Source: DASQPR01 sp963797675
GTDB taxonomy: Bacteria; Actinomycetota; Actinomycetes; Mycobacteriales; Micromonosporaceae
DNA length: 64,000 nucleotides
Assembly: GCA_963797675.1 (NCBI GenBank)
Contig: CAWCQQ010000013.1
Span: 315,138 to 379,137, forward strand
Reading direction: 5' to 3'
Made by a program: the position numbers and the translations under genes. Position 1 is the stretch's first letter. Every line of letters begins with the position of its first letter. Positions 51,201 through 61,198 of the stretch are shown piece by piece. The notes beneath the pieces are model-generated. The model did no database searches. It worked only from the letters and a program-made list of their open reading frames with translations, and was not told the origin of the DNA.

Positions 51201-51393
51201 GATCGCCGCGACCTCGCCGGGACCGAACAGCGACAGCGTGGTCAGGACCGGTCGGTTGTCGCCGGCGGCGTTGACCACGACGCTGACGTCGACGGACGAG
51301 CGCGGCGCGGTGGTGGGGTCGCCGTCGGCGCGCAGGATGCCGCCCGCGAGACCGGTCCGCAGCCAGGGCAGGAACGCGTACGGACGCCGTCAT
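48199..51393 (-). CDS. Uncharacterised giant protein C of the 15-kb operon (frameshifted, about 1065 aa)
   Basis: Starts MTAS, then after an indel YAFLPWLRTGLAGGILRADG, VLTTLSLFGPGEVAAIDPRA and VIRVAPKPGELDAR. Next is either a TGA at 51129 overlapping a new ATG, or one more indel joining NRTSSVMLEFGEPDLPWRFT directly; I favour one gene because the halves read as one family-like sequence. It continues LRPWLVLCVLAADEITDDAP, LLDQSWAWAHVQVDAYDPAT, AAIRLPVYYRWSFQTGDQAD-like sequence, LLVKGELLRRFPNTLVYAAD and GNGWFFVLAEHPAEPRFGLD. Further indels lie near 51085, 49920, 49800, 49535 and 49415. No signal peptide. The function is unknown. Confidence 0.6.
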
Positions 51394-54300
51394 CCGGTGG
51401 ACCTCAGTTCGTGATCGGGGACGACCTGCAGGCCGGTACCGCGTACCGCTGCGGTGTGGCGCAGCGCGGAGATCGCGGCGCCCTTGGTCAGCCCGGCCGC
51501 GATGTCGGTGCGCGGGGTCAGCGTGTCGGTGGTCGCGACGGTGTAGCGCTCGGGCGGCAGCGCGACGCCGCGGCGGCCTGGGCGTGGTCCGAGCGAATCG
51601 AGACCGCAGACCCGTCCCGCGCCGTCGCAGGCGCGCCGAGACCGCGCCACGGCGAGCTGTACGCCGCGATCGAGCGGGAACCTCGGCAGCGGCCGGGATC
51701 GCCAGTGCGTGTCGATGATCTTCGTCTCGTAGTCGACGGATGCGACCTTCACGGTGCCCGCAGGTGCCGGCGTCGTCGGCGCGTCGAGCCGGACGCCCGC
51801 ATCCATCTCCTCGAACGAGTCCCGGGAGATCTGGTCGGTCGCCGACAGGTTCTCGAAGTCGCCGGGCGCGAAGTGGTCGGTCGACCGGCGTCGATGTGGC
51901 CGGCTTCCCGTCGACCAACACGACCGTGACGTCGAACCGGTCGGGGCCGGTGATCGCGTACTGGCCGAAGTGGTCGAGCGCGCGGTTCAGCGGCAGTACG
52001 TGCTGGCGGAGGCTCGCCGTACCGGCCGGATGCAGCAGCGCGGCGCCGGGCGCGTCGAGGCCCGGACGAGCGAGACCGACGTGAATCCGGTGGCGTCGCC
52101 GGCCCAGTTCGCGGCGAGCGCGATCGCGTCGTGCAGCAGCGGCCACGGATCCGACGGTGGCAGATCGGGCGTCGGGGTCCGGTCGCCGAACGTGGCGTCG
52201 AACGGGACGCTGATGTCGAAGAACAGCAGCGACAGGCTGGCCGAGCCGGTGACGTGGAACGGATTGGGCCCGGTCAGCGTGCCGTTGACGGTGACGCCGG
52301 CGATCTGGCTCGAGCCGTGGTTCAGCGACATGCCGACGGAGAAGTCGAATTCGAAGGAGAACGGGTGCAGCTGCAGCAGCGCGTCGAAGCCGAGCCAGCC
52401 GTGCACGTTGAAGCCGCCGGCCGCGGCGTACAGCTCCGCCTTTGCTCCGAACTGCCGTGAGTTGGAGGTGACCGCGAGGTAGCCCTGGATCGTGACCCGC
52501 GGGTTGTCCTGCTTGCCGAGCGCGACCGAGACCGGCTGCAGCGTCGGGAAGCCGGCCGGCGCGGTGAAGTGCGGGTTGAAGCCGCCGACCGCGAGCGACG
52601 AACGTCGAGCTGTCGCCGAAGTCGGCGCGCAGCGCGAGGTCGCCGGCGAGTGCGAACGCGGCGACCCGGGAGTCGTGCAGCGTGGCGTCGACGGCGAGTT
52701 GGCGTTTGCCCGCGTCGTAGACGCCGATCACGTCCACGTTCAGGGACACGATCGGGGCCGCCGCGTCGGGCAGTACCACCGACGCCTGTCCCAGCAGCGC
52801 GAGCGTGATCGGGTGCGGGCACCTCGACGACGACGGCCAGCTCGATGTGGATCAGCGTCGGCGTGCCCCAGCCGATGATCGCCATCGGCCCGAACACGTA
52901 GCGGCCCATCGCGACCGGAAAGACCGACGAGAGGTTCGCGATGATCGTCGGTGCGTCCTTCACCGGGTTCGGATCGAACAGTATCGCGTCGAGGCCGCCC
53001 TTGCGAACGGCCGCGACCAGCGCATTCGCGTCCAGCCGCCGATTGAGCGCGGCAACGCCGCCGACGCCGTCGAGGTGGAAGCCGAGGCCGAGCTGGATCG
53101 GCGGGAAGTCGACCGACACCACGATCAGGAACGAGAAGCCGGGCGGCGGCAGCGCGGCACCGGAGGCGTCCTTCGTATCCAGAATGCCGATCGCGGTGAC
53201 CGTGACGTCGAAGACCGCCAGGTGCAGCAGGCCGGCGTAGCGGCCGGTACCCGAGTCGTAGGAGACGAAACCGCCGCCGCTGACCGGCCCGGCCGAGATC
53301 GCCAGGCCGAGACCGGTCGGCCAGAGCGGGTTGAGCGCCAGCCCGAACGGACCGGCGTTGCCGTCGGTGAACGTCGCGGCGAGTTCGATGCCGGCCCGGT
53401 CGACCGAGAACGCGACCGGGCCGATGCTGCCGGAGAACGCGACCGCCGCGCGTACGTCGAGCTCAGGCGTGGTACCGGCACCCGCGACGAACCGCATGGC
53501 GAGGTCGACCCGATCGAATCGGAGTGGGCCGAGATCCGCGTGCGGGTAGAGCGACGCGGCGAAACCGGCACCGGCGATGAACGACAGGCCGGTCCGGCTC
53601 GACCACGCCAGCGTGAACGGCACCGCGATCCGGGTCTCCCCGCCGCCGGCCATCGCGCCGAGGAAGCTGTCGAGGTCACCGGCGGCGAGGACGAGCGTGA
53701 GTCCGGTCGTACCGGCCGATGCCGCCATCTCCAGGTCACCCGAGACCACGTCGACCTCCAGGCCGACCTGCGCCGACGCGAGTTCGAGCCGGGTGTGCCC
53801 GGGCTGGCCGAACAGCAGCGTCGGACCCTTCCCGGCGTACGCGAGGGTGATGCCGAAGCCCGCGCTCGGCAGCTGCAGGCCGGGTGCGAACGGATAGCGT
53901 ACGAACGTCGCGTCCGGCCGGATCACGACACCGAGCTGCTGAGCGAGGTCGGTGCCGGCCCGCAGCTGGAACGTCCAGCCGGTGCCGAGGTCGATCGTGT
54001 CGGTGATGCCGTCCGGTACGAGCAGCTGCGCGATCATGCCCGGCAGCGTGTCGCCTTCGGACGGCAGCTCGGCGAGCATGACGCCGACCTCGTCCGTGGC
54101 GTCGCCGACCCGGGTGTCGAACAGCACGACCGTGAGCGCCCGGCGGGCCGGTCGGACCGGCGGCAGGACGGCGCCGGACTGCAGTGCGGTCGCGAGATCC
54201 GAGCCGAGCCGGTCCACCGTCGTCGGTACGCCCAACCGGTTGATCAGCTCACTGACCAGCTCGGCGAGGTGCGCGAAGTCGAAGGTGGGCGTCCCCCAGC

Positions 54301-54832
54301 CGTACACCTTCGAAAGGATCGACGTCGGATCGGCGCCGACCGCCGGGATCTGATCCCAATCGATGTGGACGCGGGTGAACAAAGGCCGGGTGTCGGTCGC
54401 CGGGAAGTGTTCGAACCAGATGACGCCGAGCGATTCGAGCAGCGAGAACCACTTCGGGGCGTACCGGTGGAGGTCTTCGACCAGCAGGTACTCGACGAGC
54501 CGCTGGCCGATCTCGGCCAGGAACGCGGTTGCGTCGATGCCGGCCGGCGCCTCGGTCAGGCCGCGGACCGCGCGGTAGACGTCGCCGGCCTTACCGACCA
54601 GCGCGGTGATCTCGGGCAGGCTCGGATCGTCCGACAGCGCCTCCAGCGCACTCGTCGCGGCCAGCGCCGCGTTCGCCACCTCGAGGTACGACGGCGGCAG
54701 CGACTTCGCGTTCCAGCCGAGCGTGAACATCAGCGATCGGAAGGATGCGATGTCCCGGAACGCGTCGTCCAGTGGCGCCATTGCCCGCGCGAGCATGGTC
54801 GCGAGCGCACCGAGCGAGCCGCTGTCGGTCAT
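51390..54832 (-). CDS. DUF6603-containing large protein of the 15-kb operon (frameshifted, about 1147 aa)
   Basis: ATG 54832 overlaps the M64 gene stop. The first 350 residues are mostly helical (MTDSGSLGALATMLARAMAP, FRSLMFTLGWNAKSLPPSYL). A long beta-rich region follows (about 360-1000) with repeated Gly and alternating hydrophobics, including MGRYVFGPMAIIGWGTPTLI, VSLNVDVIGVYDAGKRQLAV, LAVTSNSRQFGAKAELYAAA and GWLGFDALLQLHPFSFEFDF, which I recognise as DUF6603. The tail has ATTDTLTPRTDIAAGLTKGA. Indels near 52800, 52600, 52050, 51885 and 51660-51580. DUF6603 has no known function; the strand pattern suggests a solenoid or barrel-like fold. No signal peptide is seen. Confidence 0.65.
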
Positions 54833-57339
54833 GCCGGATATCGCTTCGCGTATTCGGCGTCGATCACGCCGTGCTTGGTCGGGTCGATCCGGTCCACGAG
54901 CGCGTACCGGCAGACCGGGCAGAACTGGTATGCCCGGACGGTCTTCGTGGCGTCATCGACGAAGTCCGGCTTCGCCATCAGGCAGATGCCGGTCGGCCGG
55001 TAGACGCCGCTGTTGTAGTGGCCGCCGTTGTCGAAGAGTCCGACGTACCAGGACGACCACGGCGGCGGTTGAGGCGCGACGTTGTTCGGGAAGTTCGTCG
55101 CGGCGGTCGGCACGGCGAGGCTGATCTGGGAGACCAGGTTGGGGGCAGCACCGTCGTCCATGTTGAGCGGGTTGTGGGTGGCCTCGATGCGGTCGATCGT
55201 GCTCTGCGCGACGAGCAGCAGGTCGTCGCCGAGCACGTTGTCCCCGACCGGATCGGCGCGCACGGCGACCAGGACCACGCTGCCGGCGGGCCATGCCGTC
55301 TCGACGAAGGTGCTGGCAGCGACCAGCTCGGCGACGATGACGTCGCCGGTGATGCTCGTGACGCTCAGACGGTCCGACATCGTCGACAGGCCGAGGGGCC
55401 GGGTCCGGACGTTGATGACGTCGTGGACGGCGAACGGGGCGCCGTGGCCGGGCTGCAGCGTGAACGTGAACGGCCCGACACCGATGCCACCCGAGTCGAC
55501 CACAGCCGCCGCCAGGACGCCCGCCTTCGCGATCCGCGGCCAGGCCCATTTGATCCCGGGGATCGGCGGTGTGCCGTCGGGCGCTTTGACCCGCAGCGTG
55601 TCGTCGATGAGCAGGTCGTTGCGGGCCTGCAGGTTCGGGTAGGCGGCGATGCCCGGCACCTCGTCGTCCGGGATCGTCGCCCCTTCGCCGTACTCGTCAC
55701 CGAGGGTGAACGAATGGGCGAGTTCGTGTGCTGCGGTGGCCCACAGGTCGGTCGGCATCGGGTTGGGGGGCGGCGCGATGATCAGGTTCCACCCGTTCGT
55801 GTCCGATGCCTTGATCGGCACGAACTTGTCGTCGAAGAGCGGGATGCCGATGTAGCGGGCGGCGTGTATGCCGGGCCGGTAGATGTTCGAACCGGAGTTC
55901 ACCATGATCCGGCACAGGAAGATGATGTTCCGCTGATCGGCGTTGCCGGCCGACCACACATCGGTGACGGCATTGCCGTCTTCGTTCTGCAGCGCGCGGA
56001 GGAAGCCGTCGAGATCATCGGACATGCCGCGCAGCGGATGAAACGAAATCGTGCCGGGATCATTGACGGCATCGACCATCGGCCGCTCTCCGCTGCACAG
56101 GCCGAATGCCGTGTCGCATTCGTTGAGCAGCACCCGGGTCGACAGCCTGAGCCACCGGGTGAAGATCGTCGCAGACACCTGCGACGTGTCCGGCCCGTCG
56201 AACAGTGCGTCCCAGTCGTGTACGTCGTCGGCCAGGGCGTCGCCGGGGTGGTCCAGGCCCGGCAGCGGGAGGCCGACCGTCCAGATCAGTTGGCGCAGCG
56301 ACAGCGGCGGAGTGCCGGTGTCCGCGGGCTCGTCCGGGATGGGCACGATATCCGCGGAGAAGCCGTCGGCCGTCGATGCCTGCTGGAACACCTCGTACTG
56401 CACGCTGTGGCCGGCCTCGTTCGACGGCACCCACGCGGTGAAGAAGTTCAGACTCTTGCCCAGCACATCGTACGGGCTGGTCTCGTGGCGGAACCGCATC
56501 GCGGTGACGATGCCCTGCACCAGCCGCTCATACTCGTTGCGTTCGCTGGCGAGGAAGCCGTCCGGCAGGAACAGCACGTTGTTGATCTCGGGCCGGGCCA
56601 TCGCGTCGTAGCCGGCCCCCATCACGTGTGCGAGCCGGACCGGTGTGGTCCAGGCCGGGCCGCCGCGGGCGAGGCCGGTCGCGGTCATCCCGTCGGTGGA
56701 CCGGGTCACGGTGACCGAGACGTTTGTCGCGGTGGCGTTCAAGCACGACAGTTGGCCGGTGTCGTTGTCGACGGTGATGCCGGGCTGGGTGCTCGGATCC
56801 GGGTTGGTCACGGCCCACTGGTGGACCGGATCAGGGTCGCCGGTGTGGTGTACCCAGAGATCCTCACCGGACCCGATCACCGCCCATGGTGCCCAGTTCG
56901 TGATGTCGCCGATGACACCGTCGTCGAACAGCCCGAGCACACTGAACCGGATATCGGTGGTATCCACCCGGACGGTCAGCGGCGAGGGCGTCAGCCACAT
57001 CGAGGTCATAGTGTCGTGGATGTGGAACCGGATGTGGGCGTGGAACTCCTGGTCTCCGTCCCGGACCTGGGCGTCGACGATGAACGACCGCAGGCGTGGC
57101 ATGCCGGGTGACGGCGCCGGCAGCGGATCGGCCACGGTGATCACGCCGTGCTCGTCGATGCCGACCCCGACGTCGTCCTCGTCGACCTCGAAGTTGGTCG
57201 AGAACGTCGTGGTGACCGAGCCCTCGGTGCCGGTGAACTTGAGCATCTGGTCCAGCGCCGGCCCGGACAGACCGGGCAGCAGATGGATGTCACGGCCGTG
57301 GTAGCCGGCCTCACTCCAGGCGACGCCGGTAATCGTCAT
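54829..57339 (-). CDS. M64-type zinc metallopeptidase, first gene of the 15-kb operon
   Basis: An intact 836-residue protein. His538-Glu539-Leu-Ala-His542 followed by SFTLGDEYG is the HExxH...L-x-DEY word of IgA-peptidase (M64) metalloproteases, and NNVLFLPDGFLASERNEYER plus NIIFLCRIMVNSGSNIYRPG fit the fold's preceding strands. The first 200 residues look like beta-sandwich or cadherin-like modules (EFHAHIRFHIHDTMTSMWLT). The C-terminus has CLMAKPDFVDDATKTVRAYQ and FCPVCRYALVD, a Cys pattern seen in M64 relatives. No signal peptide. ATG 57339 begins TITGVAWSEAGYHGRDIHLL. It may process its operon partners or a target; this is inferred. Confidence 0.75.
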   Translation of the reverse strand: MTITGVAWSEAGYHGRDIHLLPGLSGPALDQMLKFTGTEGSVTTTFSTNFEVDEDDVGVGIDEHGVITVADPLPAPSPGMPRLRSFIVDAQVRDGDQEFHAHIRFHIHDTMTSMWLTPSPLTVRVDTTDIRFSVLGLFDDGVIGDITNWAPWAVIGSGEDLWVHHTGDPDPVHQWAVTNPDPSTQPGITVDNDTGQLSCLNATATNVSVTVTRSTDGMTATGLARGGPAWTTPVRLAHVMGAGYDAMARPEINNVLFLPDGFLASERNEYERLVQGIVTAMRFRHETSPYDVLGKSLNFFTAWVPSNEAGHSVQYEVFQQASTADGFSADIVPIPDEPADTGTPPLSLRQLIWTVGLPLPGLDHPGDALADDVHDWDALFDGPDTSQVSATIFTRWLRLSTRVLLNECDTAFGLCSGERPMVDAVNDPGTISFHPLRGMSDDLDGFLRALQNEDGNAVTDVWSAGNADQRNIIFLCRIMVNSGSNIYRPGIHAARYIGIPLFDDKFVPIKASDTNGWNLIIAPPPNPMPTDLWATAAHELAHSFTLGDEYGEGATIPDDEVPGIAAYPNLQARNDLLIDDTLRVKAPDGTPPIPGIKWAWPRIAKAGVLAAAVVDSGGIGVGPFTFTLQPGHGAPFAVHDVINVRTRPLGLSTMSDRLSVTSITGDVIVAELVAASTFVETAWPAGSVVLVAVRADPVGDNVLGDDLLLVAQSTIDRIEATHNPLNMDDGAAPNLVSQISLAVPTAATNFPNNVAPQPPPWSSWYVGLFDNGGHYNSGVYRPTGICLMAKPDFVDDATKTVRAYQFCPVCRYALVDRIDPTKHGVIDAEYAKRYPA

Positions 57340-57493
57340 GACACGGCCCGGGCAGCGCGCCGTCGGCATCCGGGGTCGTCGATGGTGCCGTCCACCGAAT
57401 CACCATGCTCGCTCGTCCGTACGCGCGTCAATGATCCTGCGGGTGCCCGACTGTCTTATTTCGGCCAGTTAAGCCCTTTGCTTCGTCGCCCGG

Positions 57494-57838
57494 TCAGCGG
57501 ACGGTTGCGCCGCACTCCGCATTTCCGACGACCGCCGATATGAAGCTGACGAATCGGCCGTCGACCGTGATCGAGCAACTGCTCTTCACCGCGGGCGTGC
57601 TCACCACCGATCCACTGGGCATGGAGAACGTTTCGCTGCGGCCATCCTCGGTGACCACGACCGTGTGCATGGCGATCGGCGCCTGATGCGGAACGGTCGG
57701 TTCGTGAATCCGCGCCGTCGCCATCCCGATCACGACGCCGACGACCAGCGCCATGACCACCGGCACGGCTCGTGGCAACGGACGCCGATCCTCCACCGGA
57801 CCCGGGTCGATTTCGATCAGAGGCTCATCGACAGTCAT
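57494..57838 (-). CDS. Small single-pass membrane protein
   Basis: 114 residues. MTVDEPLIEIDPGPVEDRRP is cytoplasmic-looking, then one membrane segment (VPVVMALVVGVVIGMATARI), then an outside part with MHTVVVTEDGRSETFSMPSG, two Cys (SSCSI and NAECGA) and the end VGNAECGATVR. No family is recognised. ATG 57838 is chosen because the long upstream open frame is the shadow of the divergent gene. It lies 154 bases upstream of the 15-kb operon in the same direction, so it may share its promoter or carry its own. Confidence 0.6.
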   Translation of the reverse strand: MTVDEPLIEIDPGPVEDRRPLPRAVPVVMALVVGVVIGMATARIHEPTVPHQAPIAMHTVVVTEDGRSETFSMPSGSVVSTPAVKSSCSITVDGRFVSFISAVVGNAECGATVR

Positions 57839-57973
57839 ACCGGCATCTGAGCCCTCTCGTACCTGCCATCCCGAAACCCCACCCACTTGGAGTGTCCGGT
57901 TCAACGTCGACGACGTCAACGTCCCGGCCCTGGCAGGGTGGCGGCGGTGGACGGGGACCACTACTCTGCCGCC

Positions 57974-58645
57974 ATGACATCGCTGGACGTACCGAAATCG
58001 CAGCTGCCGCTGGACGCAGCCGACCCGTATACCCGGCATGTGAACTGGCGTCGGATCGTGCGGGTCGTGCTCGCGCTCATCGTCGTACTCGTGGTGGCCA
58101 CACCGATCGTGTGGTGGGAGGCGGCCGCGCGGACGGACGCGCTCCAGCCCGGCGGTGAATCCGCCATCGGCACAGCAGCGGTACTGCAAGCCGGATATAC
58201 CACCGAATACTGCTATACCGACGTGCCGGGATCGACGATCGTTTTCGGATTCAGCATCATGAACACCGGTAGTCATGCCGTAACGGTGACCTCCATTGAC
58301 TTCCCGCTGCCGGATATGACATCACCGTCGTTCACGTTCGGTCCGGTCAGCCGCGGTGGCGCGGTCAGTCCGCAGGAGGCGACGCAGACGCTGCCGGTCA
58401 CGTTCCAGCCCGGCCAGGATCGCCAGGTCTTCCTGACGATGCACCTCTCCACCACCATCACCATTGACACCGCCGGTCAGGACCTTGTCGACGGCGTCAC
58501 GCTCCACGTACGTGCGCTGGGTATCAGCCGCACCCAGGACTTCACGTTCGGCGACAGCCTGAACCAGCTCTGGCTCGGCATCAGCGGATTCGATGAGCAA
58601 GGGCAAGCGTGCGACTTCAATAGACCCGCGAATACGAACCAATGA
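57974..58645 (+). CDS. Membrane-anchored extracellular protein
   Basis: 223 residues. A short cytoplasmic part and one membrane helix (IVRVVLALIVVLVVATPIVW) precede an exported beta-rich domain: YTTEYCYTDVPGSTIVFGFS, IMNTGSHAVTVTSIDFPLPD and TLPVTFQPGQDRQVFLTMHL. The pattern resembles an Ig-like fold in which paired strands bracket N-T-G-x-x-x-V-T-V. Two Cys are available for a disulfide. No family name can be given. It diverges from the small membrane protein gene at 57838; ATG 57974 is the first Met before the helix. Confidence 0.65.
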   Translation: MTSLDVPKSQLPLDAADPYTRHVNWRRIVRVVLALIVVLVVATPIVWWEAAARTDALQPGGESAIGTAAVLQAGYTTEYCYTDVPGSTIVFGFSIMNTGSHAVTVTSIDFPLPDMTSPSFTFGPVSRGGAVSPQEATQTLPVTFQPGQDRQVFLTMHLSTTITIDTAGQDLVDGVTLHVRALGISRTQDFTFGDSLNQLWLGISGFDEQGQACDFNRPANTNQ

Positions 58646-58796
58646 TCGCCAGAATCATCGTGCCGGGAAGCGGCTACGGCCCTCAAGCTGTTCCGCGCCG
58701 CTAGTCGGCGTCAGCGGCGGTCGGTTACTGTCGCCGACGCCGGCAACGCGGAAATGAGGTGACGCCGGTGCGGTGCCGGTCTACGGTCCGGGTGTG

Positions 58797-59700
58797 ATGA
58801 TCAGGGAGACAACGATCGCGGATCTGACCGCCGTCGACCGAGTGAAGCAGGCGACCGAGCCATGGCATGTCGCGACGGTCGCGTCGCAGGAGCTGTGGTT
58901 CGATGCGAATCCGCCGGAGGCGCGGACGTTCCGGATCTGCGCTCACATCGACACCGGCGCCGATCTGGTCGGTTTCGGGTGGACGAAACTCGATCTCTAC
59001 GCGGACGAGCCTGGCACCGCGATCCTCACGCTTGCTGTTCAGCCAGAGGCGCAGCGTCAGGGTATTGCCACCGCCCTCCACGATCGTCTGATCGGCCACC
59101 TCAGGGACATCGGCGCACACAAGGTTGTGGTCACACTCGTAGATCAGCCGCAGTCCCGTCGCGTTCGCGGAGAAGTGCGGCTACGTCCTGGGAGCCATCA
59201 ACCGTTACATCGTCGTGGATCCGCGGGTCGTGCCGGCGGTGGCATCGCCTGCCGCCGGTGTCACCGTGATGTCCGCGCGCGAAGCCGGACCCGAGCCGTT
59301 CTATCAGGTCATCGACGTCGCGGCTCGGGATGAGCCCGGTGAGGTCGCGTTCGTAGGAATGCCGTATGACGAGTGGCTCGAACAGTACTGGCAGACGGTC
59401 GACCACGACCTGAGCATGATTGCGGTTGTCGACGGGAGGCCGGCTTCCACGACCGAGCTGAACGTCAACTACGCGACCGGCCGTGCGACGTCTGCCGGGA
59501 CCGACACGCTCCCCGAATTCCGTGGTCAAGGCCTGGCCACGCTCGTCAAGACGGTCTCGCTGCGGGCCGCCGCCGGTCGCGGGATCACCGCCGCGTTCAC
59601 GTCGAACGACGAGGTCAACACTCCGATGCGCGCGATCAATGCCCGACTCGGGTACGAGTACGTCGGGTCGGTCCGGGTCGGTGTCCGCACGCCGATATAA
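58797..59700 (+). CDS. Tandem GNAT acetyltransferase (one frameshift)
   Basis: About 300 residues with two GNAT domains. The first has IRETTIADLTAVDRVKQAT and ILTLAVQPEAQRQGIATALH (acetyl-CoA loop Q-x-x-G-I-A). After an indel near 59155, FAEKCGYVLGAINRYIVVDP leads to the second domain, with MIAVVDGRPASTTELNVNYA, TDTLPEFRGQGLATLVKTVS (R-x-x-G-x-A) and NTPMRAINARLGYEYVGSVR. This layout resembles mycothiol-synthase-like and other two-domain actinobacterial acetyltransferases, but the substrate is unknown. GTG 58794 and ATG 58797 are both possible. Confidence 0.75.
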
Positions 59701-59850
59701 CCAGACAGCTTCGTCGCACAGCGGCACGAACCTCGCGAAGAGGTCCCCGATCCGGTCAGGTTTCGAGAAGCGCCAGGGTCTCGTCGGACCTAGTCTTCCT
59801 TCAGATGGCCGGCATCGCGCCGAGCCTTGAGCGTCGAAAGGTGGCGGAGA

Positions 59851-60300
59851 ATGCCTGCGAAGGTTCGCCAGACCGAGTCCGAAGGCTTCAGCGCTGAAGA
59901 ACGTGCCGCGATGAAGGAGCGCGCTGCGGAGCTGCGCGCCGAGGGCAAGAAGGGTGCCAAGAAGGCCGACGAGCTGCAGGCGGTCCTCGACAGCATCGAG
60001 AAAATGGCCCCGGAGGACCGTGCGCTCGCGGAGCGCGTGCACCAGACGGTGACCGCTACCGCTCCGGAGCTGTCGCCCAAGACCTGGTACGGGATGCCCG
60101 CCTACGCGAACGCAGACGGCAAGGTCGTCGTCTTCTTCCAGGACTCCGGCAAGTTCAAGTACCGGTATTCGACCCTCGGCTTCCAGGACGCAGCCAACCT
60201 CGACGACGGGGACATCTGGCCGGTGTCGTACGCACTCCAGAAGTGGAGCCCTTCGGTGGAGAAGAGGGTCGCCGAGCTGGTGAAGTCTGCGCTCGCATGA
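59851..60300 (+). CDS. DUF1801-family protein
   Basis: 149 residues. A charged helical N-terminal part (SAEERAAMKERAAELRAEGK with a KKGAKKA run) precedes the DUF1801/YdhG-like fold: LAERVHQTVTATAPELSPKT, WYGMPAYANADGKVVVFFQD and FKYRYSTLGFQDAANLDDGD. The W-Y-G-M-P motif is the family hallmark. These small proteins occur widely with no firm function; some are linked to iron handling. ATG 59851 has GGCGGAGA immediately upstream; a TTG-type start near 59827 is also in frame. Confidence 0.75.
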   Translation: MPAKVRQTESEGFSAEERAAMKERAAELRAEGKKGAKKADELQAVLDSIEKMAPEDRALAERVHQTVTATAPELSPKTWYGMPAYANADGKVVVFFQDSGKFKYRYSTLGFQDAANLDDGDIWPVSYALQKWSPSVEKRVAELVKSALA

Positions 60301-60602
60301 GGGTGATGGCCGACCGACGACGTCATTAGCTGAGCGCATCCGTGTGGGGATGGAGGACGCCCGGGCCGGCGCTGCATTATGACCTGGCTCTGAATTTCCG
60401 ACTGTACAAAGTGTTCACACGCCGCTAACGTTCTCCGCACGGTTTGCTATTTGCTGTCTGCAGCCGCGCTTTCGCCCCCGCAGGTATCTGAGCAGGCAGG
60501 TATCAAGTGGCAACCACAGAACGAGAATGATCCGACTGAAGGCGCGTACGAGATCGAATTGAAGACCAAGCGCACGATCACGGACATGAGTTCTCGGTAA
60601 TT
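60301..60602. other. A+T-richer gap, no gene recognised
   Basis: About 300 bases with lower GC than the rest of the window. A short open frame ending KWQPQNENDPTEGAYEIELK and then TKRTITDMSSR (stop at about 60598) reads like protein and could be the end of a small gene or a misframed N-terminus of the next one, but it has no clear start. No hairpin terminator or known motif was found. Confidence 0.35.
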
Positions 60603-61198
60603 GTGGCGAGTGCCAATGTATTGTTGGCACTCATACTGTACGGGCGGATTATCGAAAACAGCACACCCGAACAGGGTAACCTATCTCGCAATTGCAATAG
60701 CCTTGACCTCTACCCTGGCAGCGATCCTCGCTTACTACTCAATTCAAATGGGCATCCTGTTCCTGACTGGCCCTTTGCGGCTGACCGAAGTCCTTGTCTC
60801 ATTCCTCATTGCAGCAGTGCAGCTCGCGTTGTTCCTATGGCCCACGCACGTACTCGGTGTCGAGTGGCGCACCTCCGAAGCCGAATTCAAGGAACTGCGA
60901 CAATGGCTCGCTTCTCCTCGGGCTTTTCGCCTTTGCTGGCCCTTTCGCCAATTGGTACGATGCACGAGTGCGAAGGCTTAGAAATCCCAACCTTATCGTG
61001 GCGGATTATGAGTCCACTCAGCGAAAGGATCGAATCGCGGGGTTCATAACCTGTGGAGTCGTGACTGGTTGCTGGGCACTCAGTCTTCGATGGTTGATCA
61101 TCCCGGTAGTAGCAGGGGTAGCCATCGGCATCGTCGGCGTGATCATCGGCATCATCTCTCAGGAGCGCGTGGCCAGGCAACTGGTCAATGGTTTTTGA
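60603..61198 (+). CDS. Hypothetical membrane protein in a low-GC patch (frameshifted)
   Basis: About 197 residues read across indels near 60680 and 60915: ASANVLLALILYGRIIEN, then VTYLAIAIALTSTLAAILAY and LTEVLVSFLIAAVQLALFLW, then FAFAGPFANWYDARVRRLRN and the pair GFITCGVVTGCWALSLRWLI and IPVVAGVAIGIVGVIIGIIS. Four or five membrane helices and no known family. Codon use is much less G+C-biased than in neighbouring genes, suggesting recent transfer. GTG 60603 is the best start available; the frame upstream is unclear. Confidence 0.5.

Noticed and set aside
52805..57111. Very long plus-strand open frames (up to 788 codons) opposite the DUF6603 and M64 genes
   Set aside because: They are antisense shadows of real reverse genes: compositions are dominated by Arg, Gly, Val and Asp, and no domain-like motif appears.
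42094..57339. Contractile injection system, T6SS or prophage tail cluster
   Set aside because: No sheath, tube, spike, baseplate, AAA+ ATPase, tape-measure or holin signature was seen, so a known-machine label is not justified.
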